Assembly (NCBI GenBank): GCA_016932755.1
Contig: JAFGCE010000002.1
Span: forward strand, 1 to 21,965
Direction: 5' to 3'
DNA: 21,965 nucleotides
Source of the DNA: Candidatus Woesearchaeota archaeon
GTDB taxonomy: Archaea > Nanobdellota > Nanobdellia > Woesearchaeales > JAGWAF01
Made by a program: the position numbers and the translations under genes. This document shows, piece after piece, positions 6,606 through 13,851 of the stretch (its first letter is position 1; the number at the start of each line of letters is the position of its first letter). Under the pieces are notes generated by a model. It did not search any database. It was not told where the DNA came from and worked only from the letters and a program-made list of their open reading frames with translations.

Positions 6606-7699
6606 TTTATTTTTATCAATTCTTTCTTCAGCTTATTGAGCTCGTTTTCTTTTATTGCTGTCCTTATCCTTTCCATCAGCCTTGCCATGAACATGAGGTT
6701 GTGCAGTGTTCTTAGCCTGTATCCTGCGGGCTCTTTTGTTTTCGAGACGTGGTGGATGTAAGCTCTTGAGAAATTCCTGCAGATATAGCAGTCGCATTCT
6801 TTCTCCACTGGGTTTCCATCTTCAGCATACCTGTTTTTGTCAATCTCAACAACCCCATTCATAGTAAGGAGATAGTTGTGCCTTGCAGTCATTGTAGGGT
6901 AGGTTGAGTCAAAGCAGTCAACTCCCATCGAGACAGCCTCAATTATCTGTGAAGGAAACCCAACACCCATAAGGTATTTCGGCTTTTCTTTTGGCATGCT
7001 GCCCATTCCGACTTTTACTGCTGAAAACATCTTGCTGATTGGCTCTCCCAAAGCCAGCCCGCCGAATGCCAAGCCGTCAAAACCAATTGAGGAAATCATT
7101 TCTGCAGATTTTTTTCGCAGCTCAGGATACAGCCCTCCCTGGCAGATTCCGAACAGGAGCTGTTTTTTCCTGTTTATTTTTTCGTGGTGCGCTTTGCACC
7201 TTTTTGCCCACTCATATGTTTTTTTCATGGAGTCAAGAATCCTTTCTTTTTTGGCTCCGAACTTGGGCATGTCATCAAGGCACATGGCCACATCAGAGCC
7301 GATTTTTTGCTGTATATCCATGCTGCCTTCCGGGCTGCAAAAGAATTTTTTCCCGTTTTTTGGATGCTTGAACAAAACTCCGTGCGCTTTTGTTTCGATA
7401 AGCATTTGCTCTGAATACATCTGGAACCCTCCGGAATCGGTGAATATTCCCTTGCCCCAGTTCATGAACTTGTGGATTCCTCCGAGCTTTTTAATTGCGT
7501 CGCTTCCGGCTGTAAGATGGAGTATCAGGGAGTTTGAGATAATGCACTGTGTTTTTGACTGCTTGAAATCCCCTGAGTCAATAAACTTTGCAACAGCTTT
7601 TGTAGCTACAGGCATGAAAAAAGGAGTTTTGATTGTTCCATGGGCTAATTTCAGCTTTCCGGTTCTTGCATTTCCGTCCTCAGACTCTATCCTGAACAT
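6602..7699 (-). CDS. tgt: Bacterial-type tRNA-guanine(34) transglycosylase
   Basis: A 365-residue enzyme that exchanges guanine 34 in the anticodons of tRNA Asp, Asn, His and Tyr for a 7-deazaguanine base. Seen: TDSGGFQ (D88), LDDMP (D142), GICQGG (185-189), GGLALGEP, YLMGVG and the nucleophile region GVDCFDSTYP (D264). Zinc ligands are C302, C304, C307 and H333. Length, the missing PUA domain and the C-terminal block (NFSRAYIHHV, RLRTLHNL) are those of bacterial Tgt, not of archaeosine arcTGT. Oddities: the usual DECT is DDMP, with Met replacing the Cys that helps select preQ1, and PTR after the nucleophile is PTM (M270). It is leaderless from a TATA box at 7721-7730 and divergent from aspS. 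Substrate choice (queuine or preQ1) is inference. Confidence 0.9.
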   Translation of the reverse strand: MFRIESEDGNARTGKLKLAHGTIKTPFFMPVATKAVAKFIDSGDFKQSKTQCIISNSLILHLTAGSDAIKKLGGIHKFMNWGKGIFTDSGGFQMYSEQMLIETKAHGVLFKHPKNGKKFFCSPEGSMDIQQKIGSDVAMCLDDMPKFGAKKERILDSMKKTYEWAKRCKAHHEKINRKKQLLFGICQGGLYPELRKKSAEMISSIGFDGLAFGGLALGEPISKMFSAVKVGMGSMPKEKPKYLMGVGFPSQIIEAVSMGVDCFDSTYPTMTARHNYLLTMNGVVEIDKNRYAEDGNPVEKECDCYICRNFSRAYIHHVSKTKEPAGYRLRTLHNLMFMARLMERIRTAIKENELNKLKKELIKIK

Positions 7700-7720
7700 A
7701 TGCTTGGATATAGGGTGGTT

Positions 7721-7730
7721 GTTTTATAAG
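7721..7730 (-). promoter_or_regulatory. TATA box of tgt operon
   Basis: Read on the minus strand as CTTATAAAAC, 22-31 nt upstream of the tgt ATG. This is the spacing of a leaderless transcript. Confidence 0.5.
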
Positions 7731-7741
7731 GTTTATGGTAA

Positions 7742-7752
7742 CATTTATATAT
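7742..7752 (+). promoter_or_regulatory. TATA box of aspS operon
   Basis: CATTTATATAT lies 25-35 nt before the aspS ATG at 7777. Together with the tgt TATA box it forms a compact divergent promoter of 77 bases between the two start codons. Confidence 0.55.
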
Positions 7753-7776
7753 CCTATTTTGTCCCTTCCCTCTATT

Positions 7777-9534
7777 ATGAAACGAACGCATACATGCGGA
7801 GAGCTGACAAAGAAAAGCGACAAGAAAGAGGTAGTTCTGCAGGGCTGGGTTCAGACAAGGAGGGACCATGGAGGAGTTATTTTCATAGACCTGAGGGACA
7901 GGTACGGAGTTACCCAGGTTGTTTTCAATCCTGACAAAAAGGAATTATTCAAGACTGCAGATTCTTTGAGAAGGGAATGGGTTGTTGAAGTTCATGGAAA
8001 AGTAAGGCAGAGGCCTGAAGGAATGCAGAACAAGAACCTGCCAACAGGTACAATTGAGGTTGTTGCTGACAAACTCGATGTTTTAAACCAGGCAGAAACC
8101 CCTCCTATTGAGATTGAGGACAGGATTGAGTCCAGCGAGGATATGAGGCTAAAATACAGGTACCTTGACCTTAGGAGACCTGTTATGCAGCAGAGGATTA
8201 TTGCAAGGCACAAGGCTGCCAAGGCTGTGAGGGATTATTTTGACAGCAAGGGATTTCTTGAGATTGAAACCCCTATGCTGATAAGGGCAACACCAGAGGG
8301 GGCAAGGGACTATATAGTTCCTTCAAGAACATGCCCTGGCAAATTCTTTTCTTTGCCGCAGTCACCCCAGCTTTACAAGCAGATTCTGATGGTTTCAGGC
8401 ATGGACAGGTATTTCCAGCTTGCAAGATGCCTCAGGGATGAAGACTTGAGGGCTGACAGGCAGCCTGAATTCACGCAGATAGATATTGAGATGAGCTTTC
8501 CCGAGGAGGAAGACATCTATTCAATCTGCGAGGGAATGCTGAAGAAAGTCTGGAAAGATGTAAATGGAATAAGCATCAAAACGCCGTTCCCGAGATTAAC
8601 TTACAAGGAAGCAGTTGCCAGATACGGCTCTGACAAGCCTGACTTAAGATACAAGCTTGAGCTTACAGATGTAACTGAAATTGTCAAAAAATCTGATTTT
8701 GAGGTTTTCAAAAAATCTCCTTTGGTAAAGTGCATAAACCCTGAAAAGGACTTTGGAAGAAAAGACCTTGACAAATATTCCGGATTCTGCATCTCATGCG
8801 GGGCAAAAGGAATGGCATGGACCAAAGTAACAAAAGACGGGCTCGAAGGCTCAATAACCAAATATATAAAGCCTGATTTGCAGAAGGAAATAATCAAAAA
8901 AACAGGAGCAAAGGCTGGCTCTGTGATAATGTTTATTGCAGACAAGCCTGTAATAGTTAATGATGTCCTGGACAGGCTGAGAAGAAAGCTTGCAGAAGAC
9001 TTAGGACTGATAAAGGAAGGAGAGCTTAATTTCTGCTGGATAACACATTTCCCTCTATATGAATACAATGAAGACACAGACTCATGGAGCCCGATGCACC
9101 ACATATTTTCAATGCCCCATGACGAGTTCATAGGAAATCTTGCAAAAGACCCTGGAAAAGCCACGGGAAAGCTTTACGACTGTGTTTTGAACGGAGTTGA
9201 ACTTGGAGGAGGTTCAATAAGGATTCATAAAAAAGAGATACAGGAAGAAGCGCTCAAAGTCATTGGTATGAACTATGAGCAGGCTGAAAAGAGATTCGGA
9301 TTCCTCCTTAACTCATTCAGGTACGGAGCGCCTCCCCACGGAGGGCTTGCTTTTGGGTTTGACAGGCTGTGCGCACTGCTTAACGGGTTTAATGACATCA
9401 GGGATGTAATAGCATTCCCCAAAAACAAGAACGCAGAAAACCCTATGGACGGATGCCCGTCTGAAGTTGAGCCTGAGCAGCTGAAAGAGCTTTTCATAAA
9501 GACAGAATTGCCAAAGAGTTCTAAGAAAGAATGA
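7777..9534 (+). CDS. aspS: Bacterial-type aspartyl-tRNA synthetase, predicted non-discriminating (Asp/Asn)
   Basis: A 585-residue class II synthetase that attaches Asp to tRNA. It has the bacterial layout: an N-terminal OB-fold anticodon domain (1-105), class II core motifs, the bacterial GAD insertion (about 290-400), and motif 3 GLAFGFDRL near the C-terminus. Motif 2 is in FQLARCLRDEDLRADRQPEFTQID. Archaeal-type AspRS is about 430 residues and lacks the GAD domain. H31 (RRDHGG) and G82 (RPEG) match the residues that mark bacterial non-discriminating AspRS, which also charges tRNA(Asn). This agrees with gatCAB downstream. The start is set by a TATA box 25-35 nt upstream. The stop overlaps the HAD gene (ATGA). 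Confidence 0.95.
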   Translation: MKRTHTCGELTKKSDKKEVVLQGWVQTRRDHGGVIFIDLRDRYGVTQVVFNPDKKELFKTADSLRREWVVEVHGKVRQRPEGMQNKNLPTGTIEVVADKLDVLNQAETPPIEIEDRIESSEDMRLKYRYLDLRRPVMQQRIIARHKAAKAVRDYFDSKGFLEIETPMLIRATPEGARDYIVPSRTCPGKFFSLPQSPQLYKQILMVSGMDRYFQLARCLRDEDLRADRQPEFTQIDIEMSFPEEEDIYSICEGMLKKVWKDVNGISIKTPFPRLTYKEAVARYGSDKPDLRYKLELTDVTEIVKKSDFEVFKKSPLVKCINPEKDFGRKDLDKYSGFCISCGAKGMAWTKVTKDGLEGSITKYIKPDLQKEIIKKTGAKAGSVIMFIADKPVIVNDVLDRLRRKLAEDLGLIKEGELNFCWITHFPLYEYNEDTDSWSPMHHIFSMPHDEFIGNLAKDPGKATGKLYDCVLNGVELGGGSIRIHKKEIQEEALKVIGMNYEQAEKRFGFLLNSFRYGAPPHGGLAFGFDRLCALLNGFNDIRDVIAFPKNKNAENPMDGCPSEVEPEQLKELFIKTELPKSSKKE

Positions 9535-10163
9535 AGTACAAGCTCATAGTCTTTGACATGGACGGGGTTATTTTTACTGATGATAATTTCTGGAGCAGGA
9601 TGCACTACAAGTATGACACTGTTGATGAGGGTTTCAGGCTTACGGAAAAATATCTCAAGACAGACGTCAAAAAGCTTGCTGACGAGGTTATCGGGAAACT
9701 CTGGAAAGGAAATTCTGCTGAAGGTTTTTTTGAGCTTATTGAGACTGCGGAATACAACCCTGGAGCAAGGGACTTGTTTGCAGCACTGAAGAAAAAAGGG
9801 ATAAAGACATGCATCCTTACTTCGGGGCCTACAGAGCTTGCCAGGAAAGCGCAGAGAGACTTGGGAATTGATTCAGTTTATGGGAATGAGATTGTAATCA
9901 AAAAAAACAAAATTACCGGCGAGTACAAATGGCTCTCGCTTGATTATTCCCACAAAGGCGAGACATTCCTGGGAATATGCCGGGAATTGTATGTTAATCC
10001 CCAGGAAGCTATAGTAGTTGGTGACAATGACCAGGATATTTTCAAGTTTGAGAAAGCAGGATTCTCGATTGCATTCAACTCAAATTCAGAAAAGCTTAAG
10101 AAAGCGGCTGATGCAGTCATTGATGACAATAACCTGATGAAAATTTTGGAGTTTGTAAAATGA
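9531..10163 (+). CDS. HAD-superfamily phosphatase, SerB-like
   Basis: A 210-residue haloacid-dehalogenase hydrolase with all four motifs: motif I FDMDGV (nucleophile D9, acid D11), motif II LTSG (T97-G99), the motif III lysine at K142, and motif IV GDNDQD (164-169). A helical cap lies between motifs I and II (about 15-78). The fold and motif spacing resemble phosphoserine phosphatase-like enzymes, but the substrate cannot be assigned. It overlaps aspS and the next gene by ATGA at both ends, so it is the middle gene of a tightly coupled operon. The transporter downstream might move the substrate or product. That is inference only. Confidence 0.85.
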   Translation: MKYKLIVFDMDGVIFTDDNFWSRMHYKYDTVDEGFRLTEKYLKTDVKKLADEVIGKLWKGNSAEGFFELIETAEYNPGARDLFAALKKKGIKTCILTSGPTELARKAQRDLGIDSVYGNEIVIKKNKITGEYKWLSLDYSHKGETFLGICRELYVNPQEAIVVGDNDQDIFKFEKAGFSIAFNSNSEKLKKAADAVIDDNNLMKILEFVK

Positions 10164-11023
10164 GCTTGTCAGCAGGGGTTTTATTCGGCCTGATTTTGAT
10201 GATTGGGTGGGGCACCCACAAGCTTTTTGCGAAAAAACTGATAAGCAGGCTCGGCGCCTACTCAGGATTGATTTACACAAACAGCGTGATTGTCTCGCTG
10301 ATTGTTATTTATTGCCTTGTCACAGGAACATTCGCAGTGCCGTCAGGAAACATTTTTCTTCTTACATTGCTGCTTGCAGTTCTCGGGGCTTTCGGAGTAT
10401 TTTTTTTGTATAAGTCAATGGAAATAGGAAAACTTTCAATAGTAATCCCTGTTTCAGGCATTTACGCTGTGTTTGTGGTAATTTTGGCATTTATCTTTTT
10501 TGGAGAAAGATTAACAAGCATGCAGCTTGCCGCTGTTATACTCGCTATTCTAGGCACACTTCTTATATCGTTCAAATATTCAGAGCTTAAGAAAATAAAG
10601 CTAAAAAAGGCTTCAAAGGGAGTTCCTTATGCTTTTGCAGCGACTGTATGCTGGGGCATAGTTTATTTTTTGATCAGGATTATTGTTGATGAGCTCGGTC
10701 CTTTTGTCACAAGCCTTTATTTTGAGACATTAGTCCTTGTATTGCTTGTTCTTCCGGCAGTTTTAGGATTTGCAAAGCTGGCGAAGCCAAAAAAGAAGGA
10801 TGCAAAGCTGATTCTTGCTTCAGGAACACTTGCAGGCATTGGCGCTGTTTCATATAATGCCGGCGTGAGCATGGAACTGGTCTCAATTATAGGCCCCTTA
10901 TCAGGAGCTTCGCTGATGGTTACAGTTATTTTATCTTATTTGTTCCTTAAGGAAAGGATTGACCTGAACCAAAAAATCGCTGTTTTGATGATATTCGCAG
11001 CTATACTTATGCTGGCTTTATAG
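10160..11023 (+). CDS. EamA/DMT-superfamily transporter
   Basis: A 287-residue integral membrane protein with ten predicted helices in two EamA repeats (about 1-140 and 148-287), the classic drug/metabolite transporter layout. The first repeat ends in VVILAFIFFGERLTSMQLAAV. The second ends in VTVILSYLFLKERIDLNQ, matching the FGE/LKE-type signature at the end of each repeat. A Lys-rich loop (KKIKLKKASKG) separates the halves, suggesting positive-inside orientation. The substrate is unknown. It starts within the HAD stop codon (ATGA). The next gene, gatC, has its own TATA box, so this is probably the last gene of the aspS operon. Confidence 0.87.
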   Translation: MSLSAGVLFGLILMIGWGTHKLFAKKLISRLGAYSGLIYTNSVIVSLIVIYCLVTGTFAVPSGNIFLLTLLLAVLGAFGVFFLYKSMEIGKLSIVIPVSGIYAVFVVILAFIFFGERLTSMQLAAVILAILGTLLISFKYSELKKIKLKKASKGVPYAFAATVCWGIVYFLIRIIVDELGPFVTSLYFETLVLVLLVLPAVLGFAKLAKPKKKDAKLILASGTLAGIGAVSYNAGVSMELVSIIGPLSGASLMVTVILSYLFLKERIDLNQKIAVLMIFAAILMLAL

Positions 11024-11030
11024 AGAAACT

Positions 11031-11039
11031 TTTATATAC
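11031..11039 (+). promoter_or_regulatory. TATA box of the gat operon
   Basis: TTTATATAC lies 22-30 nt before the gatC ATG at 11061 and only 8 nt after the preceding stop codon, giving a leaderless transcript. Confidence 0.55.
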
Positions 11040-11060
11040 AAATAAGCAAATCTTCTGAAT

Positions 11061-11345
11061 ATGAAAGTTGACAAGGATTTGATAGAAAAAGTCGCTTCTT
11101 TAGCAAGGCTTAACCTTACTGAATCTGAGATAAAAAAATTCTTGCCCCAGCTGAAAGACATACTTGAATCTTTCTCAAAAATAGACAAGGCTGACACAAA
11201 GGGAGCAAAGCCAAGCTTCCAGCCTGTTGAGCTGAAAAATAGGCTAAGGGAAGACAGGAAAGGCAAATGTCTTACGCAGGAAGAGGCTCTTTCAAATACT
11301 GAGCACAAAAAAGACGGATATTTCAAGGGACCGAGGGCTGTATAA
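11061..11345 (+). CDS. gatC: Asp-tRNA(Asn)/Glu-tRNA(Gln) amidotransferase subunit C
   Basis: A 94-residue small subunit that wraps around and stabilises GatA in the heterotrimeric amidotransferase. The N-terminal helical part (VDKDLIEKVASLARLNL, ESEIKKFLPQLKDILESF) is the diagnostic GatC pattern. The C-terminal part (EALSNTEHKKDGYFKGPRAV) matches the family's GYFKVPRV-like tail. The length is normal. The gene opens the gat operon behind its own TATA box. Its stop shares one base with the start of the PHP gene. In bacteria gatA usually follows directly, whereas here two unrelated genes intervene. Confidence 0.92.
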   Translation: MKVDKDLIEKVASLARLNLTESEIKKFLPQLKDILESFSKIDKADTKGAKPSFQPVELKNRLREDRKGKCLTQEEALSNTEHKKDGYFKGPRAV

Positions 11346-12079
11346 TGCTTAAGATAGATTTGCACATACACACAATCCACAGCGGGCATGCTTACGGCAC
11401 TTTCTATAATGTAATTGAAGAAGCAGCAAGAAAAAAAATGAAAATGATTGCAATAACAGACCATGGGCCTACTGTTCTGGGTTCTGCTTCAAGACTTCAT
11501 TTTGGCATGGGAGAAAGAGCGCCTAAATTTCACAAGGGGGTCAAAATTTTATGGGGATGTGAGTCAGACCCAGTAGACGGCAGCGGAACTCTTGACACAT
11601 CTGAGAAAAACCTTAAGAAACTGGATATTCTGCTTGTGGGATTTCACGAACCGACACCTTACAAAGACCTCGGGAAAGAGAAGAACACGCAGATGCTAAT
11701 AAAATGCTTCAAAAAATACAAGCCTCACATATTTACCCATCCTTCAAGGCAGATGTATCCTTTTGACCTTGAGAAAGTTTGCCAGGCAGCCTGCGATAAT
11801 GATGTTCTGCTTGAATTAAACCTTGCTGAACTGAGCTATATAAACAGAAAGCCTGCAAAAGAAAGGGAAAGAAGGCTGGACATGGTAAAAAAAACAGTTG
11901 ATATTGCAAGGAAGAACAAGAAAAAAATGATTCTTAACTCAGATGCGCATTTCCTGCACGAAATCGGCGATGACAGCATACTCAAAAAATACAAGAAAAG
12001 GATAGGGCTTACTGATGACATGATAATCAATAACTATCCAAAAGAGCTGATAAAAATATTGGGGAGGAAATTGGGCTAA
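11345..12079 (+). CDS. PHP-domain metal-dependent phosphoesterase (YcdX-like)
   Basis: A 244-residue PHP (polymerase and histidinol phosphatase) domain protein. The metal ligands of the TIM-barrel-like fold are complete: DLHIHT (H7, H9), H15, ITDHG (D39, H40), E73, H101 in GFHEP, H132 in FTHPSR, and D200/H202 in LNSDAHF. It resembles YcdX-type stand-alone phosphatases more than histidinol phosphatase. The substrate is unknown. It lies inside the gat operon, overlapping gatC by one base and followed after one base by the flavin-reductase-fold gene. It has no homology to tRNA amidation enzymes, so the position probably reflects co-expression or chance insertion. Confidence 0.85.
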   Translation: MLKIDLHIHTIHSGHAYGTFYNVIEEAARKKMKMIAITDHGPTVLGSASRLHFGMGERAPKFHKGVKILWGCESDPVDGSGTLDTSEKNLKKLDILLVGFHEPTPYKDLGKEKNTQMLIKCFKKYKPHIFTHPSRQMYPFDLEKVCQAACDNDVLLELNLAELSYINRKPAKERERRLDMVKKTVDIARKNKKKMILNSDAHFLHEIGDDSILKKYKKRIGLTDDMIINNYPKELIKILGRKLG

Positions 12080-12080
12080 A

Positions 12081-12437
12081 ATGGGATTAAGAAGAATAAA
12101 ATCAATACTGGAAAAAATTCCGATATATATTGCAACGTCAGATGATAGAATGAACCCTCATGTAATTGCTGTTGCATGTGTCAAGGTTATTGATAATAAG
12201 ACATTTTTAATCACAGATAATTACATGAAAACAACAAGAAAGAACATAATGTCTAACGGAAAAATAGAAATTCTTGTTTATGACAAGGAATGGAAAGGAT
12301 ACAGAATAAATGGAAAAGCAAAATATTACGATTCAGGCAAGTGGCTTAAGTATGTAAAAGGAATGAAAGAAAACAAAGGGCATCCAGCTAAAGGAGCAAT
12401 ACTAGTCACAATCTTGAAAATAAAAAAGCTTAGCTAA
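12081..12437 (+). CDS. Pyridoxamine 5'-phosphate oxidase-fold protein, possible FMN/F420 binder
   Basis: A 118-residue single-domain protein of the split-barrel PNPOx-like family. The pattern IYIATSDDRMNPHVIAVACVKVIDNKTFLITD, then MKTTRKNIMSNGKIEILVYD, then YRINGKAKYYDSG is typical of small flavin- or F420-binding members. In these the TTRKNI-type stretch binds the cofactor phosphate. No catalytic residue can be named and the substrate is unknown. It starts one base after the PHP stop and ends one base before gatA, so it is firmly within the gat operon. Low-complexity regions and membrane segments are absent. Confidence 0.72.
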   Translation: MGLRRIKSILEKIPIYIATSDDRMNPHVIAVACVKVIDNKTFLITDNYMKTTRKNIMSNGKIEILVYDKEWKGYRINGKAKYYDSGKWLKYVKGMKENKGHPAKGAILVTILKIKKLS

Positions 12438-12438
12438 A

Positions 12439-13851
12439 ATGAGCACAACTGATTTCATCAAGCAAGTGCAGAACAAGGAGATTGATGTAGTTGAGCACAC
12501 CCACAAGGTTTTGGAAGAAATAAAGAAAATAAACAAGGAATACAATTATTTCAACACGATTTCTGAAGAATTGGCTTTGGAGCAGGCAAAATCTGTAAAG
12601 AAAAACCCGAAAGGAAGGTTGGCAGGCTTGCCTGTTTCTGTGAAAGATTGCATTGTTGTGAAAGGGGTTGAGTCAAGAGCAGGCTCAAAAATACTTTCAG
12701 GATACAAGCCTGTGTTTGACGCAACTGTAATTGAAAAAGTTAAGGCAGAAGGAGCAATAATCATCGGAAAAACAGCACAGGATGAGTTTGGTTTTGGCGG
12801 TTTTTCAGTCAATGTCGGAGTTGGAATGAAAATCCCATTGAATCCTTTTGACAAGAATAGGGCATGCGGAGGAAGTTCAGGAGGAGCAGCAGGGATTGCG
12901 CAAAAGATTTCATTTCCTCATATTGCAATCGGCGAATCAACAGGAGGCTCAATTGTAAACCCTGCATCTTTCTGCGGGGTTGTCGGATTATGCCCTACAT
13001 ACGGAAGGGTTTCAAGATACGGCTTGATGGATTATGCCAACTCATTGGATAAAATAGGGGCTATAGGAAAAACTGTTGAAGAAACAGCGATGATGCTAAG
13101 CGTGATTTCAGGCTTTGATGAAAAAGACTCAACATCAATCAACAAGCCTGCTGAAAATTATGAAAATGTTGTCGGAAAGATTGTAAAGAACATGAAGATT
13201 GGGGTCATCAAGGAATCGTTGGAGGAGGGAACCGACAAGGAAATCAAAAGTGACATTATAAAAGCTGTCAAGGGATTTGAAGAATTGGGTGTTAAGCACG
13301 AGGAAATTTCCCTGCCTTTGACAATGAAGTATGGTGTTGAGGCTTATTATTTGACAGCAATGTCAGAAACATCAACAAACCTTGCAAAGTTCTGCGGAAT
13401 GAGGTACGGAAAGCATGAAAAGCTTGAAGGCGGATTCAATCAATACTTCTCAAAAGTAAGGAGCGCTAATTTCGGAGAAGAGGCAAAAAGGAGGGTTATA
13501 ATCGGAACATTCGCAAGGATGGCTGGATTCAGGGACGCATATTACATCAAGGCAGCGCAGGTAAGGACAAAGATAATTGAGGAGTACAAGAAAGCATTCA
13601 AAAAAGTGGACTGCCTTGTTTCTCCGACAATGCCTGTTGTTGCCCCGAAATTCTCTGAAATAAAAAAGCTTACTCCTCTGCAGAATTACATGATGGACAT
13701 ACTTACAGTCGGTCCGAACCTTGCAGGGCTTCCTCATGTTACAGTGCCGTGCGGAATCAAGGATGGAATGCCTGTGGGGCTAATGCTTGTCGGAAACCAT
13801 TTGATGGAGGGAAAGCTGCTTCAGCTTGCAGCAGCTTACGAGCAGAAATGA
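12439..13851 (+). CDS. gatA: Asp-tRNA(Asn)/Glu-tRNA(Gln) amidotransferase subunit A
   Basis: A 470-residue amidase-signature subunit that releases ammonia from glutamine for use by GatB. The Ser-cisSer-Lys triad is visible as K69 (VSVKDC), S147 in GGSSGG and S171 in GESTGGSIVNPA. The last motif is GEST where most GatA proteins have GSDT, a modest departure that keeps the serine. The C-terminal part has the expected YYLTAMSE, AYYIKAAQVRT, CLVSPTMP and NLAGLPHVTVPCG blocks. Length is normal. It starts one base after the preceding gene and overlaps gatB by ATGA. Its company (gatC and gatB, not gatD/gatE) identifies the GatCAB enzyme. Confidence 0.95.
   Translation: MSTTDFIKQVQNKEIDVVEHTHKVLEEIKKINKEYNYFNTISEELALEQAKSVKKNPKGRLAGLPVSVKDCIVVKGVESRAGSKILSGYKPVFDATVIEKVKAEGAIIIGKTAQDEFGFGGFSVNVGVGMKIPLNPFDKNRACGGSSGGAAGIAQKISFPHIAIGESTGGSIVNPASFCGVVGLCPTYGRVSRYGLMDYANSLDKIGAIGKTVEETAMMLSVISGFDEKDSTSINKPAENYENVVGKIVKNMKIGVIKESLEEGTDKEIKSDIIKAVKGFEELGVKHEEISLPLTMKYGVEAYYLTAMSETSTNLAKFCGMRYGKHEKLEGGFNQYFSKVRSANFGEEAKRRVIIGTFARMAGFRDAYYIKAAQVRTKIIEEYKKAFKKVDCLVSPTMPVVAPKFSEIKKLTPLQNYMMDILTVGPNLAGLPHVTVPCGIKDGMPVGLMLVGNHLMEGKLLQLAAAYEQK

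Noticed and set aside
6996..7934. 312-codon + strand ORF
   Set aside because: It runs antisense through the catalytic core of tgt and then out of frame into aspS, so it is a shadow.
8601..9164. 187-codon minus-strand ORF
   Set aside because: It lies wholly inside aspS on the opposite strand, with no supporting signals.
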